A stretch of 64,000 nt of DNA, taken from Ideonella margarita. GTDB lineage: Bacteria; Pseudomonadota; Gammaproteobacteria; Burkholderiales; Burkholderiaceae_C. Under the pieces are notes generated by a model. It was not told the origin of the DNA, made no database searches, and saw nothing but the letters and a program-made list of their open reading frames with translations. Location: positions 1 to 64,000 of the forward strand of contig NZ_JBBUTI010000016.1 in assembly GCF_038066635.1 (NCBI RefSeq), written 5' to 3'. A program made the translations under genes and the position numbers. Below are positions 31,511 through 40,405 of the stretch, piece by piece. Numbering within the stretch: position 1 is the first letter of the stretch; each line of letters opens with the position of its first letter.

Positions 31511-33439
31511 ATGGCCAAGTCTTTTGCAGCGATGGAAGATTCCAATCGCTCGTCCAACCCTACGATCCATGACGTGATGGACGCCCAGCGCCGGGTGCTG
31601 CTGCGTGGCGGCCTGGCCTCGTCGCTGGTGGCCCTGCTGGGCGGCGGTGCGCTGGCGGGTTGCGCCACCACCGGATCGGCCACTGGCGCCAACCCGGCCT
31701 CGCTGGGCCGCCAGATCGGTTTCACCTCGGTGCCGATGGCTGCACAAGACACGGTGACCGTGCCCCCGGGCTACACCGCCCGTGTGCTGTTCCGCTGGGG
31801 TGACCCGGTGGGCGTGCCCGGCCAGATGCCGGCGTTCCGCCCGGACGGCGGCAACAGCGCGGCCGACCAGGCCCTGCAAGGCGGCATGCACCACGACGGC
31901 ATGGCCTGGTTCAGCCTCGACGGCGCGCGCCGCGGCCTGCTGACCATGAACCACGAATACACCGATGACGGCCTGCTGCATGCCGACGGCATGGACAACT
32001 GGTCGGCCGAGAAGGTGCGCAAGTCCATCGCCGCCCACGGCGTGTCGGTGATCGAGGTGGAACGCCAGGCCGACGGCCGCGTCACCCAGGTGCTGCCGTC
32101 GCGTTATGCCCGCCGCATCACCGCCGCCACGCCGTGCGTGGTGCAGGGCCCGGCCGCTGGCCACGCGCTGATGCGCACGGCTGCTGATCCCTCGGGCCGC
32201 AACGTGCTCGGCACGCTGAACAACTGCGCCAACGGCTACACGCCCTGGGGCACCTACCTGACCTGCGAAGAAAACTTCGCCAACTACTTCGAAGGCGCCG
32301 AGAAGCCGGATGCGCACCATGCGCGCTGGGGCATCAAGAAGGGCGGCGGCTTCTACCGCTGGCACGAGTTCGAAGAGCGCTTCGACGCCGTGCGCCACCC
32401 GAACGAATCCAACCGCTTTGGCTGGGTGGTCGAGATCGACCCGCAGAACCCCGACGCGGCCCCCATCAAGCGCACCGCCATGGGCCGCGCAGCCCACGAA
32501 GGCGCCGCCGTGGCGCTGACGGCCGAAGGCCATGCCGTGGTCTACATGGGTGAAGACGCGCGCTTCGAGTACATCTACAAGTTCGTCAGCCGCGACAAGA
32601 TGCAGCCCGGTGGCGCCGCCGCCAACCGCGAGCTGCTTGACCACGGCACCTTGTTTGTCGGCCGCTTCGATGTGGACGGCACCGGCGCCTGGTTGCCGCT
32701 GGTGCATGGCCAGGGCCCGCTGACGGTGGCCAACGGTTTTGCCGACCAGGCCGAAGTGCTCATCAAGGCCCGCCAGGCCAGCGACCTGCTGGGCGGCACC
32801 AAGATGGACCGCCCCGAGTGGACGACGATCGACCCCATCACCAAGACCGTCTACTGCACGCTGACCAACAACAGCGACCGCGGCAAGCCGGGCCGTCCGT
32901 ACATGGACGCCGCCAACCCGCGTGCCAACAACACCATGGGCCAGATCATCCGCTGGCAGGAGAAGGGCGACCTGAACGCCGCCACCTTCACCTGGGACCA
33001 CCTGGTGCTGGCCGGTGATCCGAGCCTCTCGCGCGAAGGTGCCAAGGGCAACATCCGCGGCGACGTGTTCGGCAGCCCGGACGGCCTGTGGGTCGACCCG
33101 CGCGGCGTGCTGTGGATCCAGACCGACGTCTCCACCTCGACGCTGGGCAAGAACGACTACGTCAATCTGCCCAACAACCAGATGCTGGCCTGCGACCCGA
33201 CGGTGGGCGAGATCCGCCGCTTCCTGGTCGGCCCGGCCGGCTGCGAGCTGACGGGCATCACCATGACCAGCGACCTGCGCGCGCTGTTCGTGAACATCCA
33301 GCACCCGGGCGAATCGCCGACCGAGCGCAGCGACCCGCGCCAGCCGATGAAGATCTCGAGCTGGCCGGACCGCGCCGGCCGCCCGCGCTCGGCCACGCTG
33401 GTCATCACCCGCGACGACGGAGGCATCATCGGCACCTGA
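31511..33439 (+). CDS. PhoX-type (DUF839) phosphatase, exported
   Basis: The product has 642 residues. The N-terminus carries a twin-arginine-like Q-R-R-V-L-L-R-G-G at 27-35 and then a hydrophobic run ending in L-A-G-C at 48-51, so it may be a Tat-exported lipoprotein. Conserved PhoX blocks include T-M-N-H-E-Y-T-D-D-G, N-C-A-N-G-Y-T-P-W-G-T-Y and L-T-C-E-E-N-F-A-N-Y-F, which bind calcium and the iron centre. PhoX enzymes release phosphate from organic esters. The ATG at 31511 follows CGGAG; a GTG at 31487 is in frame but less likely. No Pho box was identified. Confidence 0.9.
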   Translation: MAKSFAAMEDSNRSSNPTIHDVMDAQRRVLLRGGLASSLVALLGGGALAGCATTGSATGANPASLGRQIGFTSVPMAAQDTVTVPPGYTARVLFRWGDPVGVPGQMPAFRPDGGNSAADQALQGGMHHDGMAWFSLDGARRGLLTMNHEYTDDGLLHADGMDNWSAEKVRKSIAAHGVSVIEVERQADGRVTQVLPSRYARRITAATPCVVQGPAAGHALMRTAADPSGRNVLGTLNNCANGYTPWGTYLTCEENFANYFEGAEKPDAHHARWGIKKGGGFYRWHEFEERFDAVRHPNESNRFGWVVEIDPQNPDAAPIKRTAMGRAAHEGAAVALTAEGHAVVYMGEDARFEYIYKFVSRDKMQPGGAAANRELLDHGTLFVGRFDVDGTGAWLPLVHGQGPLTVANGFADQAEVLIKARQASDLLGGTKMDRPEWTTIDPITKTVYCTLTNNSDRGKPGRPYMDAANPRANNTMGQIIRWQEKGDLNAATFTWDHLVLAGDPSLSREGAKGNIRGDVFGSPDGLWVDPRGVLWIQTDVSTSTLGKNDYVNLPNNQMLACDPTVGEIRRFLVGPAGCELTGITMTSDLRALFVNIQHPGESPTERSDPRQPMKISSWPDRAGRPRSATLVITRDDGGIIGT

Positions 33440-33512
33440 GTCAGCGCTTGAACATGCTGCTGCGGTATGGTGCGGTGGGTCAGCCACTACCGCATCCATT
33501 GCCTCCAGCGTC

Positions 33513-35534
33513 ATGTTGCGTCGAGATCTGCTGGCCCTGACGGGCCTGATGGTGGGCGCCGGCCCCAGCGCCTGGGCGGCGGGGTCGGCGGCTGCCCTTC
33601 CGGCTGCCACATCATCAGCACTAGCGCCCACCGCCCTCTGGCCCGGTGAGCTGCAGCTGCAGGTGGATGCCACTGACCTCAGCCGGCGCCTGTTGCGCGC
33701 CGAGTTGACGGTGCCTGTGGCGCATCTGACCGCACAGGCTGGTCAGACCTTGCGCCTCGCCTACCCCCGCTTCCTGCCCGGCGCTCACGGGCCCTATGGC
33801 GACGTGAGCCGCCTGGCGGGCTTGCGCTGCCGCACCGAGGCCGGCCCGCTGGCCTGGCAGCGCGATGCGCTCGATACCCACGTCTTCCAGGTGCAGTTGC
33901 CCGCCGGGGCGCAGCAGCTGCAGCTGTCCTTCCAGTACCTGGCGCCGGTGCAGCCGGGCGGCGAGCGGCTGAGCATCACCCGACAGATGCTGGGCATTGA
34001 ATGGGAAACCGTGCTGCTGCTGCCGGCAGACTGGCCCGTGGCTGCGCTGCCGGTGCGCACCCGCCTGCGCCTGCCGCCGGGCTGGACCGCGCTCACGGCC
34101 TTGCGTGCGCCCACGGGCGAGCTGGCCAGTGCCGATGCCCAGGGCCTGCACACCTTTGCAACGACGACGGCCGAGGCGCTGATCGACGCGCCGCTGTTCG
34201 CCGGCCTGCACACCCGCCGCATCGCGCTGGATGCGCCCGGCACGCCGCGCGCCGTGTGGCTGAACCTGGTGGCCGATCATCCGAAGGCGCTGCAGGCCAG
34301 CGCCGTGCAGCTGGACGCCCACCGCGCGCTGGTGAAGCAGGCGGACGCGCTGTTCGGTGGCGAGCGCCCGTGGCGCCACTACGACTTTCTGCTGGCGCTG
34401 TCCGATGAGTTCGGCGGCATTGGCCTGGAGCACCAGGAGTCGAGTGAAAACGCGCTGGCGCCTGACTACTTCGACGAGTGGGACGCCGCCATCCGCGGCC
34501 GCGAATTGCTGCCGCACGAGTTCGTGCATGCGTGGAACGGCAAGGCGCAGCGCCCGGCCGATCTCTGGGTGCCGCACTACAACACGCCCATGGGCACTTC
34601 GCTGCTGTGGGTCTACGAGGGCCTGACGCAGTACTGGGGCCATGTGCTGGCGGCCCGTGCCGGCCTCACCACTGCCGAGCAGGCCCGCGACCGCCTGGCC
34701 TGGACGCTGGCCGAGTGGCAGGCCCGCAGCGGCCGCGCCTGGCGCTCCTTGCAAGACACCACCGCCGAGCCGCGCCTGGGCCCCGGCCACACCGCCGAGT
34801 GGGAAGACTGGCAGCGCACGGCCGACTACTACGACGAAGGCCAGCTGCTGTGGCTGGAGGTGGACTTGCTGCTGCGTCGGCAGGGCCGCGGCGGCGTCTC
34901 GCTCGATGATGTCGGCCGCGCGTTTTTCGGGCGGCCGGCACCAAGGGATGCCGCGGGCCGCGTGCTGCCCATGACCTACCAGCTCGATGACGTGGTGGCA
35001 GCGCTGCAGCGCCTGTTGCCCATTGACTGGCAGGCGTTTTTCCGGGAGCGTCTGGACCGCACCAACCTGGCCGCAGCCGCCCCGCAGGTGCTGGCCAACG
35101 CCGGCTGGCGCCTGGTGTGGCACGCCGAGGAAAGCCGCTTCGCGCAGCATGAGCGCGGCTGGTCAGGCCCGAACGGCAATGAGCGTCCGCAAGACCTGGC
35201 GCATTCGCTCGGCCTGCGTGTGGCCTCGGACGGCAAGCTGGTGAACGTGATGTGGGACAGCCCGGCCTGGCGCGCCGAGCTGGCGCCGGGCATGGTGCTG
35301 CTGGCCGTGAATGGCCGTGGCTACAAGCCCGACCGGCTGGCGCAGGCGGTGGCTGACATGGAGGCCAGTCGAAGCGCCCCGACACCCCTGCGCCTGTGGC
35401 TGAAGGACGGCGACCGCTACTTCGAGGCCATGCCGGCAGTGACCAGCGGTCTGCGCTACCCGGCGCTGGAGCGGGTGGCGGCGCAGTCGGATCTGCTCTC
35501 CGGCGTGTACGCGGCGCGCGCACCGGGGGCCTGA
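33513..35534 (+). CDS. M61 glycyl aminopeptidase family, first of a tandem pair
   Basis: The product has 673 residues. A signal peptide is present (R-R-D-L-L-A-L-T-G-L-M-V-G-A, cleavage near A-W-A-A). An N-terminal beta domain is followed by the zinc site H-E-F-V-H at 335-339 with the catalytic glutamate at 336, preceded by F-G-G-I-G-L-E-H-Q-E-S-S-E-N. A PDZ-like domain near the end contains L-A-P-G-M-V-L-L-A-V-N-G. M61 enzymes are exported peptidases with preference for N-terminal Gly or Ala. The next gene is a paralogue of the same length, 85 bases downstream. Confidence 0.93.
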   Translation: MLRRDLLALTGLMVGAGPSAWAAGSAAALPAATSSALAPTALWPGELQLQVDATDLSRRLLRAELTVPVAHLTAQAGQTLRLAYPRFLPGAHGPYGDVSRLAGLRCRTEAGPLAWQRDALDTHVFQVQLPAGAQQLQLSFQYLAPVQPGGERLSITRQMLGIEWETVLLLPADWPVAALPVRTRLRLPPGWTALTALRAPTGELASADAQGLHTFATTTAEALIDAPLFAGLHTRRIALDAPGTPRAVWLNLVADHPKALQASAVQLDAHRALVKQADALFGGERPWRHYDFLLALSDEFGGIGLEHQESSENALAPDYFDEWDAAIRGRELLPHEFVHAWNGKAQRPADLWVPHYNTPMGTSLLWVYEGLTQYWGHVLAARAGLTTAEQARDRLAWTLAEWQARSGRAWRSLQDTTAEPRLGPGHTAEWEDWQRTADYYDEGQLLWLEVDLLLRRQGRGGVSLDDVGRAFFGRPAPRDAAGRVLPMTYQLDDVVAALQRLLPIDWQAFFRERLDRTNLAAAAPQVLANAGWRLVWHAEESRFAQHERGWSGPNGNERPQDLAHSLGLRVASDGKLVNVMWDSPAWRAELAPGMVLLAVNGRGYKPDRLAQAVADMEASRSAPTPLRLWLKDGDRYFEAMPAVTSGLRYPALERVAAQSDLLSGVYAARAPGA

Positions 35535-35619
35535 CGAGGCGGGGCGAATGTGTAGCAGGAACTGGCTGGCTTTGATGTAACGTCAGCCGCTTCTTTCAAC
35601 GTCCCCGGGAAGTTTCGCG

Positions 35620-37644
35620 ATGCCACGTTCCGTGACCCACAAGGTCTTCTGGAGGCGTGGGCTGGCAGCTCCGTGTGCAGTGGCCCTGATCGGCGCCCTG
35701 ACTGGAGCGGTGCCTGCCCAGGCCGCACCCACCGCCCCCACGCTGCTGCCCCTGCCGCCCGCCATTCCGGCACCGGTCAACCAGGCCTGGCCCGGCGTGC
35801 TGCAACTGGAGGTGGATGCGTCCGACCTCGATCACCGCGTCCAGCAGGTGCGCCTCACGGTGCCGGTCAAGCGCCCGGGTGAGCGGCTCACGCTGCTGTA
35901 CCCGCGCTGGCTGCCCGGCACCCATTCGGCCTCGGGCGATGTGAACCAGCTGGCCGGCCTCATCGTGCGGGCCGGCGGCAAGACCCTGGCGTGGGAGCGC
36001 GACACGGTGGATGCGCATGCCTTCCACGTCGACGTGCCTGCGGGCGTGAAGCAGCTGCAGCTGGAGTACCAGCACCTCAGCCCGGTGAACCGCAGCAACG
36101 GACGTGTGGCCGTCAGCCCGGCCATCGTCGGCGTGCAGTGGAACCAGGTGATGCTCTACCCGGCCGGCCACTACGCCAGCGCCATCCAGGTGCAGGCCCG
36201 CCTCAAGCTGCCAGCCGGCTGGCAGCAGGGCTCGGCCCTGCGTGGTCTGGACGGCAAGCCCACGCAGCCCGGCACGGACGGCTGGGTGCGTTATGCCCCG
36301 GCCTCGCTCGAAACGCTGGTCGATTCACCGGTGTTCGCCGGCCGCCATTTCAAGCGGCTGGAGCTCGATGAGCCCGGCACGCCCAACCCGGTCGCGCTGA
36401 ACATGGTGGCCGACGAGGCCGAGCAGCTCGAGGCCACGCCCGAGCAGGTGCAGGCGCACCGCGATCTGGTGACGCAGGCCCACAAGCTGTTTGGCGCACG
36501 GCACTTCCGCCAGTACGACTTTCTGTTCGCGCAGAGCCGCGAGTTCGGCGGCATCGGCCTGGAGCATCAGGAGTCCAGCGAAAACGGCGTGCGCCCGGGC
36601 TACTTCAAGGACTGGGACAAGCGCCAGGGCTCGCGTGAGCTGCTGCCGCATGAGTTCGTGCATTCCTGGAACGGCAAATTCCGCCGCCCGGCCGATCTGT
36701 GGACGCCCCAGTACAACCTGCCGATGCGCAACTCGCTGCTGTGGCTGTATGAAGGCCAGACGCAGTTCTGGGGCCATGTGCTGGCGGCGCGGTCGGGCTT
36801 GTCGACGCCCGAGCAATCGCGTGACCGCCTGGCCAACACCATCGCCTGGCTCGACGCCCGCGCAGGCCGCCTCTGGCGCAACCTGCAAGACACCACCAAC
36901 GAGGGCACGATGGGCGCCCGCGGTCGTGGCAAGGACTGGGGCGACTGGCAGCGCGGCGCCGACTACTACGACGAAGCCACGCTGATCTGGCTCGACGCCG
37001 ACACCCTGATCCGCGAAAAGACCGCCGAGCGCCAGTCGATGGACGACTTCGCCCGCGCCTTCTTCGGCACCCCGCATGCCAGCGCCGCTGATGGCGCGGT
37101 GCAGCCGCTGACCTACCGCTTCGATGACATCGTGGCCACGCTGAACACCGTGGCACCGAACGACTGGGCGGCCTTCCTGCGCCAGCGCCTGGACCGCACC
37201 GGCACCGGCGCGCCGCTGGACGGTCTGGCGCGCAGCGGCTGGAAGCTGGTGTGGCGCGAGACCGAAAGCAAGTTTGCCCGCGGCAGCGGCGGCGGTGGTG
37301 ATGACGCCGAGCGCAGCCAGGATCTGTCGTGGTCGCTCGGTGTGCGCGTGGCGGCGGACGGCAAGCTGGACGCCGTGGCCTGGGACAGCCCGGCCTTCAA
37401 GGCGGGCCTGGCCCCGGGCATGCAGATCGTCGCGGTGCAGATGGCCAGCTACAAGCCGGAACGCCTGGCCGCGGCCATCACCGCCAACAAGGACGGCAAG
37501 CAGCCGGTGGCCTTGCTGGTGAAGCAGGGCGAGTTGTACCGCCAGGTCAGCATCGACTGGCGCGGTGGCCTGCGCTACCCGGCGCTTGAGCGCATCGCGG
37601 GCACGCCCGACCGCCTGGGCAGCCTGTACGCGCCCCGGCCCTGA
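35620..37644 (+). CDS. M61 glycyl aminopeptidase family, second of a tandem pair
   Basis: The product has 674 residues and the same layout as its upstream neighbour: signal peptide, beta domain, zinc motif H-E-F-V-H at 344-348 and PDZ-like end (L-A-P-G-M-Q-I-V-A-V-Q). Both share F-G-G-I-G-L-E-H-Q-E-S-S-E-N and G-L-R-Y-P-A-L-E-R, so a tandem duplication is clear, though many other positions differ. A PQ- and Pro-rich lead after the signal peptide is unique to this copy. The ATG at 35620 follows GGGAAG. The two may differ in substrate. Confidence 0.93.
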   Translation: MPRSVTHKVFWRRGLAAPCAVALIGALTGAVPAQAAPTAPTLLPLPPAIPAPVNQAWPGVLQLEVDASDLDHRVQQVRLTVPVKRPGERLTLLYPRWLPGTHSASGDVNQLAGLIVRAGGKTLAWERDTVDAHAFHVDVPAGVKQLQLEYQHLSPVNRSNGRVAVSPAIVGVQWNQVMLYPAGHYASAIQVQARLKLPAGWQQGSALRGLDGKPTQPGTDGWVRYAPASLETLVDSPVFAGRHFKRLELDEPGTPNPVALNMVADEAEQLEATPEQVQAHRDLVTQAHKLFGARHFRQYDFLFAQSREFGGIGLEHQESSENGVRPGYFKDWDKRQGSRELLPHEFVHSWNGKFRRPADLWTPQYNLPMRNSLLWLYEGQTQFWGHVLAARSGLSTPEQSRDRLANTIAWLDARAGRLWRNLQDTTNEGTMGARGRGKDWGDWQRGADYYDEATLIWLDADTLIREKTAERQSMDDFARAFFGTPHASAADGAVQPLTYRFDDIVATLNTVAPNDWAAFLRQRLDRTGTGAPLDGLARSGWKLVWRETESKFARGSGGGGDDAERSQDLSWSLGVRVAADGKLDAVAWDSPAFKAGLAPGMQIVAVQMASYKPERLAAAITANKDGKQPVALLVKQGELYRQVSIDWRGGLRYPALERIAGTPDRLGSLYAPRP

Positions 37645-37647
37645 AGT

Positions 37648-38391
37648 TCAGCCGTGTTCCGGGCGCTTCAAGTCCCGGAACGCGGCGAACAACCACGAGC
37701 GCATCCCGATCACCAGCGTGTAGGGGCGCTTCTGGTCGGCCGGCAACTTCTGGTCGGCCAGGTGCTGCTGCGCAAAGTCCTGGGCCACGCGCTGCAGCCG
37801 TTCATTGAACAGCTGCGCCAGGCTGCGGCCGATCTGGCCGTGCACCAGCGTCAGCATCTCGCCCTCGCCGTCGAAGCCGCCGCTGTAATAGTCGCCCACC
37901 ACTTCGTCGCGGAAGAAGGTCATCACCGGGCCGTGCGGGCGCCAGCGGAAGGCCTTGGCCACCATCAGGCGGTAGCGGTTCATCGGCCGCAGCTCGATGA
38001 TGCCCAGCCGGTCCAGGTGAGCCAGGTGGCGGATGGCTTCGGCCTCGGTCAGCCGGTAGCTGCCCAGCACCTGCTCCAGCGTCCACTGGCTCATGCAGCA
38101 GATGGCCATCAGCAGCAGCTTGCGGTCGCTCACCACCGCGCGCTCCTGCTCCAGTGTCAGTTCGCGGCGCAGCGGCTGGGCATCGGCGACCTTGCGGGCG
38201 AGGTCGGCGAAGTCGGTCTTCAGCACCCGGCAAATCTCGTCGATGCGCGACAGCGGCATGTCGCCCCGGGCCAGCATGCGCTTCACGCTGGACTCGGCCA
38301 GGTTCAGCCCCTGGGCCAGATCGGCGTAGGTGAGCCCGGCTGACTTGAGCTCTGACTTGATGACCTGGACGAGCGTCTGGGTGCTGGACAT
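37648..38391 (-). CDS. XRE-type helix-turn-helix regulator with a C-terminal sensor-like domain
   Basis: The product has 247 residues. Residues 8-62 form an XRE helix-turn-helix (L-K-S-A-G-L-T-Y-A-D-L-A-Q-G-L-N-L-A-E-S then S-V-K-R-M-L). The remaining 180 residues are mixed helix and strand, with a winged-helix-like stretch (T-E-A-E-A-I-R-H-L-A-H-L-D-R-L-G-I-I-E-L) and no recognisable enzyme site. It is divergent from the YiaAB gene and may control it and itself. It ends 3 bases from the second M61 gene on the other strand. The ligand is unknown. Confidence 0.85.
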   Translation of the reverse strand: MSSTQTLVQVIKSELKSAGLTYADLAQGLNLAESSVKRMLARGDMPLSRIDEICRVLKTDFADLARKVADAQPLRRELTLEQERAVVSDRKLLLMAICCMSQWTLEQVLGSYRLTEAEAIRHLAHLDRLGIIELRPMNRYRLMVAKAFRWRPHGPVMTFFRDEVVGDYYSGGFDGEGEMLTLVHGQIGRSLAQLFNERLQRVAQDFAQQHLADQKLPADQKRPYTLVIGMRSWLFAAFRDLKRPEHG

Positions 38392-38426
38392 GCGGGCCTC
38401 TTCCTGCGGAAAGTATCTCCATACGC

Positions 38427-38456
38427 TACCAGATGTCTTGATTGAATAGACTGGTA
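38427..38456. promoter_or_regulatory. Possible operator between the XRE regulator and YiaAB genes
   Basis: TACCAG (38427-38432) and CTGGTA (38451-38456) are perfect arms 18 bases apart in the AT-richer gap between the two divergent genes. The spacing of about two helix turns would suit a dimer pair. Evidence is symmetry only. Confidence 0.35.
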
Positions 38457-38529
38457 CCGAATTGCAGTGCTCCTGGCGGCCGGCCTCGGCAACATCGTGG
38501 CCATGTTCAACCAAGCCCCAAGGCCTGCC

Positions 38530-38991
38530 ATGTCTGCCGATGCCTACCCCACCCATGTTCGCCGTGACACCGCCGCCTGGCGCCTCCAGGTCTGGGTGTC
38601 GTTCGGCCTGGCCGTGTCCCTTTGCGCCATCGGCCTGGCCTGGTTGCCGGGTGATGACCTCGACCGTGCCTTCATGGTCATGGGCTATGTGTTCTGCCTG
38701 AGCACGGCGTTCGGCTTGTCGAAGTTCATCCGTGACAACCAGGGCCGCAGCGTGGACACGCCGATGTGGCGGCTGGTGGTGTGGAGCGGCTTCTTCCTGG
38801 CCATGGGCCTGACCGGCTGGGGCCTGTGGCGCATGAGCATCCAGCCCGTCTGGAAGGCCTACCTGCTGGTGGCCTGGCTGTTCCTGATCTCCAGCGTGTT
38901 CACCCTGGCCAAGACGCTGCGTGATGCCTACGACGCCGACCTGATGGCGGCCCATCTGGCTGGCCGCCGTGAAGCCTCACGCCAGGTTTGA
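38530..38991 (+). CDS. YiaA/YiaB-type inner-membrane protein
   Basis: The product has 153 residues with four membrane helices arranged as two repeats. Each repeat ends in the family mark, S-K-F-I-R-D-N for the first and A-K-T-L-R-D-A for the second. The function of the YiaAB domain is not known; it is found in the inner membrane. The ATG at 38530 has AAGG six bases ahead and is preferred over the upstream GTG at 38467 and ATG at 38503. It is divergent from the XRE regulator. Confidence 0.82.
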   Translation: MSADAYPTHVRRDTAAWRLQVWVSFGLAVSLCAIGLAWLPGDDLDRAFMVMGYVFCLSTAFGLSKFIRDNQGRSVDTPMWRLVVWSGFFLAMGLTGWGLWRMSIQPVWKAYLLVAWLFLISSVFTLAKTLRDAYDADLMAAHLAGRREASRQV

Positions 38992-39049
38992 TGCCGCCTG
39001 ACCTTTTCCCGCCCCATCTGACTCGTCCTTCCAAGACAGGAGCCTCTTC

Positions 39050-39460
39050 ATGCTGCATACGTTCAAGCTCTCCCTGCTGGCCGCCAGCACCGCGGGTCTG
39101 ATGGCCCTCAGTGGCCCGGCCGCTGCGCACGGCCCGTCGGCCGATCTGAGCCTCATCTCGACCCTGCCGCTGGTCATGTCGGTGGCCGCACCGGTGGGTG
39201 TGCTGTCGGCCGGCGCGGTGTTCACCGTGGTCAGCGTGCAGGCGGTGGCCGCAGGCACGGTGTGGGTGCTGGCGCGGGCGTCTGATGGCGTGCGCATCAG
39301 CATCACGCTGGCCGGCACGGTGGTGTCGGGTGTGGGGGCGATGGTCTCGGTGGTGGCGCTGGGCACCGGCTGGGTCTTGTCAGAGGCCGGCCGCGCGATC
39401 TGTTTCATCCCGAACGAGATCGGCGCCTCGCTGCTGCACAACGAGGCCATCACCCGATGA
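39050..39460 (+). CDS. Exported or membrane protein of unknown function, paired with DUF2145
   Basis: The product has 136 residues. A signal peptide (cleavage near A-A-A-H-G at 24-28) is followed by a short polar part, then two hydrophobic Val/Ala-rich segments (about 42-75 and 85-107). The gene has AGGAG in front and overlaps the DUF2145 gene by 4 bases, so the two are made together. I do not recognise the family beyond this pairing. It could anchor the DUF2145 partner at the membrane. Confidence 0.7.
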   Translation: MLHTFKLSLLAASTAGLMALSGPAAAHGPSADLSLISTLPLVMSVAAPVGVLSAGAVFTVVSVQAVAAGTVWVLARASDGVRISITLAGTVVSGVGAMVSVVALGTGWVLSEAGRAICFIPNEIGASLLHNEAITR

Positions 39461-40323
39461 GCCCGCGACCGGTCGGGCAGGTGAGGGGCCTGCGTGGTGG
39501 CCAGGCTCGGGCAGCGCTGCTGGCGCTGGTCACCGGGGTGTGGCTGCTGATGACCGTGCCGGCCGCCCATGCGGGCCGGCCGTGCGAGCAGCGCCCGCCT
39601 GCCACCGCCGACATCGAACGCGGCATGGCGCTGGCGCAGCGCACCGCGCAGAAGCTCGACGAGCGCGGCGCCGATGTGGTGGTGCTGGCCCGCGCCGGGC
39701 AAGACCTGAGCCGCTACGGCCTGACCTGGTCGCACATCGGCCTGGTCTACCGCGACCGCAGCGACGCGGCCCGACCCGTGTGGCGTGTGGTGCACAAGCT
39801 CAACCTGTGCGGCACCGACCGCGCGCAGGTGTGGCGCCAGGGGCTGGGCGAGTTCTTCATGGACCAGCCTTTCCGGTACGAGGCGGCCTTCGTGCCGCTC
39901 ACGCCCGAACTGCAGCAACGCCTGCTGCCGCTGCTGCAGGACAACGCCCGCCTGGCGCAGTGGCACACGCCGCGTTATTCGATGGTGTCTTATGCCTGGG
40001 GCCAGCGTTACCAGCAAAGCAACCAGTGGGCGCTGGAGACGCTGGCCGGCGCGCTGGCCGAGGGCCCCGCAGCCGCTGCGGTCAGCCCGCCCGGCCGTGC
40101 GCAGGCCCAGGCCTGGCTGCAGGCCCAGGGCTACGAGCCCGGCGTGCTGCGCCTGGGGCCGCTGACGCGTCTGGGTGCCCGCGTCACCGCAGCCAACGTC
40201 GCCTTTGATGACCACCCGAACGCCAAGCGTTTCACCGACCGCATCGAAACCGTCACCGCCGATTCGGTGTTCACCTGGCTGGCCCGCACCGGCCGGTCCG
40301 GCCCGCTGCAAACCGTGCGCTGA
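39457..40323 (+). CDS. DUF2145-family exported protein
   Basis: The product has 288 residues. A long signal peptide ends near A-A-H-A-G at about 36-40. The mature part has the DUF2145 blocks D-L-S-R-Y-G-L-T-W-S-H-I-G-L-V-Y and the mid Y-S-M-V-S-Y-A-W-G-Q-R-Y-Q-Q-S-N-Q-W region. The His in W-S-H-I-G and the Asn in Q-S-N-Q-W recall papain-like (NlpC/P60 or YiiX-type) folds, so a cell-wall or lipid hydrolase is possible, but this is only a guess. It overlaps the upstream gene by 4 bases. Confidence 0.82.
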   Translation: MSPRPVGQVRGLRGGQARAALLALVTGVWLLMTVPAAHAGRPCEQRPPATADIERGMALAQRTAQKLDERGADVVVLARAGQDLSRYGLTWSHIGLVYRDRSDAARPVWRVVHKLNLCGTDRAQVWRQGLGEFFMDQPFRYEAAFVPLTPELQQRLLPLLQDNARLAQWHTPRYSMVSYAWGQRYQQSNQWALETLAGALAEGPAAAAVSPPGRAQAQAWLQAQGYEPGVLRLGPLTRLGARVTAANVAFDDHPNAKRFTDRIETVTADSVFTWLARTGRSGPLQTVR

Positions 40324-40405
40324 CCCGCTGCACGGCCTGTCAAGTTCAACGGCTACAGTGCAGACCAACGCGCCGCCAGCCCACCTACCCAGGAAGACAA
40401 GCCCG

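Noticed and set aside
31493..33673. 726-codon minus-strand frame opposite the PhoX gene
   Set aside because: Shadow frame; no signal, motif or ribosome site, while PhoX motifs are complete.
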